DNA from: a virus
Direction: 5' to 3' (one strand)
Length of the DNA stretch: 20,275 nucleotides
IMG/VR virus record: IMGVR_UViG_3300028653_000418
Span: 1-20,275 of that record
The notes under the pieces are model-generated. The model saw nothing but the letters and a program-made list of their open reading frames with translations, was not told the DNA's origin and ran no database searches. Of this stretch, positions 16,572-20,275 are shown piece after piece; the first letter of the stretch is position 1; every line of letters begins with the position of its first letter. The position numbers were made by a program, and so were the translations under genes.

Positions 16572-18083
16572 ATGGCAACCGACTTTGATGTTCAGCAGTT
16601 GCGGACAACCCTGGCGCAGGCCAAGGAAATTATCCAGCAACAGCAGGCGGCGCTTGACCATCTGTCCGAGCCGCCGAATCAACTGGCTGTCTTTGCCCGG
16701 TGGTTCAGCGAGACGGACCGGCTGGCTATCGTCAGTGCCGGTGGCCGCGACATGCGCGTCCCGGTCGCCAAGGACATTCTCCCGTTCGTCGGCCAGCGGG
16801 TCCTGCTTTCCCCGGAGGGCGGCGCGGTTATCGGCCTGGACGAGTACCCGGTGCACGGTGCCGTGGTTAAGTTCGACCATGCCCTGGACGACGGTCGCCT
16901 TTACGTCAAGACCTGCACCGACGAGGGCATTATCGTCACGAAGTCGCGGTCCCTGCGCGGGCTGGAAATCAAGTCCGGATCGTCATTGATGCTGGACGAG
17001 AAGTCCGGCATCGCAATCGAGGTCATCTCCGGTCCGGACGAGACCCAGGATCTCATGCTCGAAGACGTCCCCGATGTGTCGTACTCGGACATCGGCGGCC
17101 TGGACACGCAGCTCCAGGAGATCCACGACAGCATCGAATTGCCGTACCTGCACGCGGACCTGTTCAAGAAGTACCACCGCCGGGCCCCCAAGGGCATCCT
17201 CCTGTACGGTCCCCCCGGGTGCGGTAAGACCCTGGTCGCAAAGGCAGTGGCTAATAACCTCGCCAAGAAGTCCGGCAGGGAAAAGGCTCACTTCCTGAAC
17301 ATCAAGGGCCCCGAGCTGCTGAACAAGTGGGTCGGGGAGACCGAGCGGTCAATTCGCGAGGTGTTCGCTAAGGCGCGCGAGCTTGGCTCCGAGGGTGACC
17401 CCGTGATCATCTTCTTTGACGAGATGGAGTCTATGTTCCGCCAGCGCGGAGCTGGCATTTCCAGCGACGTCGAATCGACCATCGTCCCGTCCCTCCTAGC
17501 GGAGATGGACGGCGTGGAGGGCCTGAACAACGTCATCGTCATCGGCGCGTCGAACCGGCAGGATCTCATTGACCCCGCCATTCTCCGGCCTGGTCGCCTG
17601 GACGTTAAGATCATGGTCGGTCGGCCGGACAGCGTGGCGGCCTACGCCATCCTGGAGAAGTACCTCACCGATGACCTTCCCTACGGCGAGCCGATCTCCC
17701 TGGGCAGCGTCATCGACGCGATGTACGCCGAAGAGAAGGATACGGAATTCCTTGAGGTCACCTACCAGAATGGCCAGAAGGAAACCCTCCACTTCAAGGA
17801 CTTCTCCTCCGGCGCAATGATCGCATCGATCGTTGACCGGGCGAAGACCTCGGCTATCAAGGACGAGCTGGAAGAGAAGGGCACGGGCATTACGCTCAAG
17901 CACCTGCTCGATGCCGTCGCCGCTGAGTTCAAGGAGAACGAGGATCTGCCTAACACGTCGAACCCCGACGACTGGGCGAAGATCTCCGGCCGGAAGGGCG
18001 AGCGTATCGCGCACGTCCGTCCCCTGCTCCGTGAGGAGGACGACAAGGAGACCAAGACCATCGACCCGGGGATGTACCTGTGA
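16572..18083 (+). CDS. arc: Proteasomal ATPase (Mpa/ARC-like) encoded by a phage
   Basis: 503 residues against about 590-610 for host Mpa/ARC. Residues 5-34 are a short coiled coil (host: much longer, the Pup-binding part), then interdomain OB segments (about 36-165; PPNQLAVFARWF, GGRDMRVPV). The AAA+ module follows: GPPGCGKT at 213-220 (Walker A), IIFFDEME with Asp283-Glu284 (Walker B), GASNRQDLIDPAILRPGRLD containing the arginine fingers Arg339/Arg342. The C-terminal part (FLEVTYQNGQKETLHFKDF, ENEDLPNTSNPDDWAKISG) is diagnostic for Mpa/ARC. It ends GMYL, like the GQYL tail that docks into the 20S proteasome and opens its gate. ATP-driven unfolding for the host proteasome is the likely role. 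Confidence 0.93.
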   Translation: MATDFDVQQLRTTLAQAKEIIQQQQAALDHLSEPPNQLAVFARWFSETDRLAIVSAGGRDMRVPVAKDILPFVGQRVLLSPEGGAVIGLDEYPVHGAVVKFDHALDDGRLYVKTCTDEGIIVTKSRSLRGLEIKSGSSLMLDEKSGIAIEVISGPDETQDLMLEDVPDVSYSDIGGLDTQLQEIHDSIELPYLHADLFKKYHRRAPKGILLYGPPGCGKTLVAKAVANNLAKKSGREKAHFLNIKGPELLNKWVGETERSIREVFAKARELGSEGDPVIIFFDEMESMFRQRGAGISSDVESTIVPSLLAEMDGVEGLNNVIVIGASNRQDLIDPAILRPGRLDVKIMVGRPDSVAAYAILEKYLTDDLPYGEPISLGSVIDAMYAEEKDTEFLEVTYQNGQKETLHFKDFSSGAMIASIVDRAKTSAIKDELEEKGTGITLKHLLDAVAAEFKENEDLPNTSNPDDWAKISGRKGERIAHVRPLLREEDDKETKTIDPGMYL

Positions 18084-18427
18084 GTAATGAGGAGTGGGAC
18101 ACGTCCCGGCTGCCAAAGAAATGGCAGAGGTACGTCGAGGCGCGCGAGAATGAGATCCGGCAACTGAAGCGTCACGTAGAGGAGCTTTCCGCCGGGCCGG
18201 ATGACTCTGATACCTTCATCACGGACTACGCGCACCCCGACCGGAAGCTCGGCAAGAGCCCGAACGTCGCGTACGTCCTGGACACGGCAGACCCGTACGG
18301 GAAGATCTTCGCGCGGATCGAGGAGCACCGGGGCGTCAATACCCTGTACATTCAGGGATACGGGATGTCGACGTTCATCCAGCCGTTGGCATCGAATTCA
18401 TTCCGGGTGTCTTTGCGGGACACCTAA
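18080..18427 (+). CDS. 115-residue protein coupled to the proteasome ATPase
   Basis: GTG 18080 overlaps the ATPase stop (GTGA), so its translation depends on the ATPase. The N-terminal helix (LPKKWQRYVEARENEIRQLK) looks coiled-coil forming; the rest is a small alpha/beta domain (NVAYVLDTADPYGKIFARIE, VNTLYIQGYGMSTFIQPL, NSFRVSLRDT). No family firmly recognised. Position makes it a candidate adaptor or partner for the ATPase, but it also precedes packaging genes and could belong with them. Confidence 0.78.
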   Translation: MSNEEWDTSRLPKKWQRYVEARENEIRQLKRHVEELSAGPDDSDTFITDYAHPDRKLGKSPNVAYVLDTADPYGKIFARIEEHRGVNTLYIQGYGMSTFIQPLASNSFRVSLRDT

Positions 18428-18445
18428 ACAACCCAGGAGGAAACA

Positions 18446-18814
18446 GTGCCAGAGTTCAAGGTCATCGATCAGTTCAACAAGACGCGGTACATTACCGCTG
18501 ACTACTTCACCAGCGCGGACCGGGTATCGAAGTTCTGGCGAAAGAAGTCGGAGTTCGCTAACGAGCTTGTCGCGACACTCACCGACACCATGGAAGTCAC
18601 ACAGCCACCGGACAGGGCGTACGTCGGCAGGGACCCCTGGTTCTACGCCTTGTCACAGCCGAAGCCCAAGGCAGTCGTCCGGAACGTCTTCGACATAGAG
18701 GCCAGCGCCTACCCGAACGCGACCCGGAGCGACATCAAGCGGCTGCTGGACCAGTTCCTCGTGAGCCACTGCTACCACCAGGTCAGCTTGTCCCAGGAGA
18801 TCATCTACAAGTAA
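18446..18814 (+). CDS. 122-residue protein, unknown function
   Basis: AGGAGGAAACA before GTG 18446 is an excellent ribosome site. The product (MPEFKVIDQFNKTRYITAD at the start; SKFWRKKSEFANELVATL, NVFDIEASAYPNATRSD and LLDQFLVSHCYHQVSLS later) is mixed alpha/beta and not recognised. It lies directly ahead of the large terminase, a usual place for a small terminase or other packaging factor, but I see no helix-turn-helix that would support that. Confidence 0.78.
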   Translation: MPEFKVIDQFNKTRYITADYFTSADRVSKFWRKKSEFANELVATLTDTMEVTQPPDRAYVGRDPWFYALSQPKPKAVVRNVFDIEASAYPNATRSDIKRLLDQFLVSHCYHQVSLSQEIIYK

Positions 18815-18834
18815 CAACCCCGCCTCCCCAAAAC

Positions 18835-18877
18835 ATATCCTGGTTCTGGAGCACCTCCCTCTCCGGAACCGGGATAT
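18835..18877 (+). promoter_or_regulatory. 17-pair hairpin immediately ahead of the terminase start
   Basis: ATATCCTGGTTCTGGAG (18835-18851) pairs along its whole length with 18861-18877 (two G-U pairs) around a nine-base loop. It ends four bases before ATG 18882, and its 3' arm holds the only Shine-Dalgarno-like bases (GGGA, 18871-18874). It may therefore limit terminase translation; alternatively it is a terminator, but the tail TTTACATG is short. Confidence 0.7.
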
Positions 18878-18881
18878 TTAC

Positions 18882-20275
18882 ATGGCAGCACTGGATGACG
18901 AATTCGAGCTAGAGCACGGCGGCGAAACCCAAGAGGAAAAGCAGCTTCGCGAAGAGACGCAGATTGTCGTCACGGTTGCCCAGCAGGCCAAGCTCAATTC
19001 CCTAGTCGACAAGCTCATGGTGCTCACTGACGAGCTGTCCGGGAACCCTCTGCGTGAATACCAGATCCCGTTCGGTCGCCGGATCTTTGAGTCCCTGATC
19101 ACCGGGGACGGCGCGCGTATCACCGCGCTGTTCTCCCGGCAGTCCGGTAAGACCGAGACCGTGGCGAACGTCATTGCCGTAGCCATGATATTCCTGCCCC
19201 GGCTGGCGAAGGTCTATTCCGATTTCCTGGCCATGGGGAAATTCAAGAAGGGCTTGTGGGTCGGTGCGTTCGCGCCCGTCGAGGACCAGGCCGACACGCT
19301 CTACGGCCGGATCGTCGCGCGCCTTTCCAGTGAGGAAGCGCAGTCATTCTACGAGGACCCGGAGATTGACGACCGCATCGACGGCCACGGTAAGATCGCG
19401 ACCCTGAAGAAATGCGGATCGTTCGTCCGCCGTATGACCTGCCACCCCAAGGCTAAGATCGAATCCAAGACCTACCACCTGATCCTGATTGACGAGTGCC
19501 AGGACGCACACTCCAAGACGGTCAAGAAGTCCGTGAACCCCATGGGAGCGTCGACCCGCGCGACCCACGTCTGGACGGGAACGCCGACCTACACAAAGAA
19601 CGTCTTCTACGATCAAATTCAGAAGAACAAGCGCAAGGCATTGCAGCGCGGTAGGCATAAGCAGAATCACTTCGAGGCGAACTGGCGCATTGTCGCGGCC
19701 TGCTTCCCGACGTACAAGGCGTCGGTCGCGGACGACATGGAGACAATGGGGCGCGAGTCCGAGGAGTTCCTCCTTTCCTACGAATTGAAGTGGCTGCTCG
19801 ACAAGGGCCAGTTCACCACGTCCGAGAAATTCGAGGAGCTTGGCGACCGCCGCGTACAGGCCCTGGAGCACTCATGGTTCAGGACGCCCGTCGTGGTCGG
19901 GATCGACTGCGGCCGGAAGCAGGACAAGACGATCGTAACGGTTGTCTGGGTCGACTGGGAGCACCCGGACGAATTCGGATTCTTCGAGCACCGGGTCATA
20001 AACTGGCTCGACCTTGAGGGAATGGAATGGGAGACTCAGTACTTCAAGATCTTCGACTTCCTCCAGTGCTATAACATCGAGGCGGTAGGTGTAGATATCG
20101 GCGGAATTGGTGACGTGGTTATCGGCCGCCTGAAGACGCTTATGCCGAACATTAAGTTCGTGGAATGTGGGGACGCACCCGGCGAGCAGTCGGTACGGTA
20201 CAAGTGGCTCCAGCAGCTCATGCAGCGCAAGCGAGTCATCTGGCCAATGGGCGCGAAGGTAAAGCAGATCCGGGT
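18882..20275 (+). CDS. terL: Large terminase subunit, C-terminal part outside the window
   Basis: 464 residues are visible; the frame is open at the window end. After an acidic N-terminus, the ATPase domain shows LREYQIPFGRRIF (adenine-binding Q region), SRQSGKTET with Lys90-Thr91 (Walker A), LILIDECQ with Asp204-Glu205 (Walker B) and WTGTPT as the coupling motif. The nuclease domain begins VVGIDCGRKQDKT with Asp342 and continues with AVGVDIGGIG (Asp405), two metal-binding acids of the RNase H-like fold; the third would lie beyond the edge. It packages phage DNA into proheads as the motor and nuclease. No strong ribosome site is free, because the upstream hairpin covers it. Confidence 0.96.
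   Translation, partial: MAALDDEFELEHGGETQEEKQLREETQIVVTVAQQAKLNSLVDKLMVLTDELSGNPLREYQIPFGRRIFESLITGDGARITALFSRQSGKTETVANVIAVAMIFLPRLAKVYSDFLAMGKFKKGLWVGAFAPVEDQADTLYGRIVARLSSEEAQSFYEDPEIDDRIDGHGKIATLKKCGSFVRRMTCHPKAKIESKTYHLILIDECQDAHSKTVKKSVNPMGASTRATHVWTGTPTYTKNVFYDQIQKNKRKALQRGRHKQNHFEANWRIVAACFPTYKASVADDMETMGRESEEFLLSYELKWLLDKGQFTTSEKFEELGDRRVQALEHSWFRTPVVVGIDCGRKQDKTIVTVVWVDWEHPDEFGFFEHRVINWLDLEGMEWETQYFKIFDFLQCYNIEAVGVDIGGIGDVVIGRLKTLMPNIKFVECGDAPGEQSVRYKWLQQLMQRKRVIWPMGAKVKQIR

Noticed and set aside
18446-18814. Small terminase subunit
   Set aside because: Position fits, but there is no helix-turn-helix or coiled-coil oligomerisation pattern to support it.
1-20275. CRISPR arrays, insertion sequences, integrase or attachment site
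   Set aside because: No regularly spaced repeats, no transposase or integrase motifs and no terminal inverted repeats were seen; the direct repeats found are pairs within genes.

Overview
This window looks like the left-arm and packaging region of a large tailed phage (or prophage) of a high-GC actinobacterium. Every gene I can support lies on the + strand. Genes are short, tightly packed and often joined by ATGA, GTGA or TAATG stop/start overlaps, with a mix of ATG and GTG starts. The host assignment rests on gene content: a WhiB-like Fe-S protein, an Lsr2-type DNA-binding domain and a close relative of the actinobacterial proteasomal ATPase (Mpa/ARC). A Streptomyces-like host is plausible, but the sequence alone does not prove it.

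Layout. 1-3092: the end of a structural-looking protein, then about 13 small genes, including WhiB, several one-helix membrane peptides, an FmdB-like protein and a DUF1003-like membrane protein. 3093-4325: mostly RNA, with a tRNA-Met-like element lacking an acceptor stem, tRNA-Asn(GTT), strong hairpins, a small beta-rich protein and tRNA-Leu(TAA). 4325-5513: a membrane peptide, a Cys-rich peptide and a reduced RecA-like ATPase. 5514-6143: about 600 bases of noncoding, very GC-rich, highly structured DNA with a tRNA-like 3' end. 6144-8817: a calcineurin-type phosphoesterase and small genes, closed by an intrinsic terminator. 8907-16504: an accessory block with an ArdC antirestriction protein, a KTSC-domain protein, a nucleoside deoxyribosyltransferase-like protein, an Lsr2/zinc protein and five proteins that share a short N-terminal tag. 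Three of these five look like ADP-ribosyltransferases. 16572-18814: the Mpa/ARC-like ATPase and two small followers. 18882 to the end: the large terminase, cut off by the window edge.

How it may work together (inference). Recurrent sigma70-like promoters (TTGACN or TCGACA, 16-19 bases, TAAGCT or TANNNT) divide the region into operons. The accessory genes look aimed at the host: transcription and nucleoid (WhiB, Lsr2-like), restriction (ArdC), protein modification (ADP-ribosyltransferases) and protein turnover (a proteasome ATPase that keeps the core-binding C-terminus but has only a short coiled coil). The shared N-terminal tag on otherwise different proteins suggests common delivery or targeting, possibly packaging into the virion. 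The proteasome ATPase and the tagged effector family are the most promising candidates for an undescribed system.
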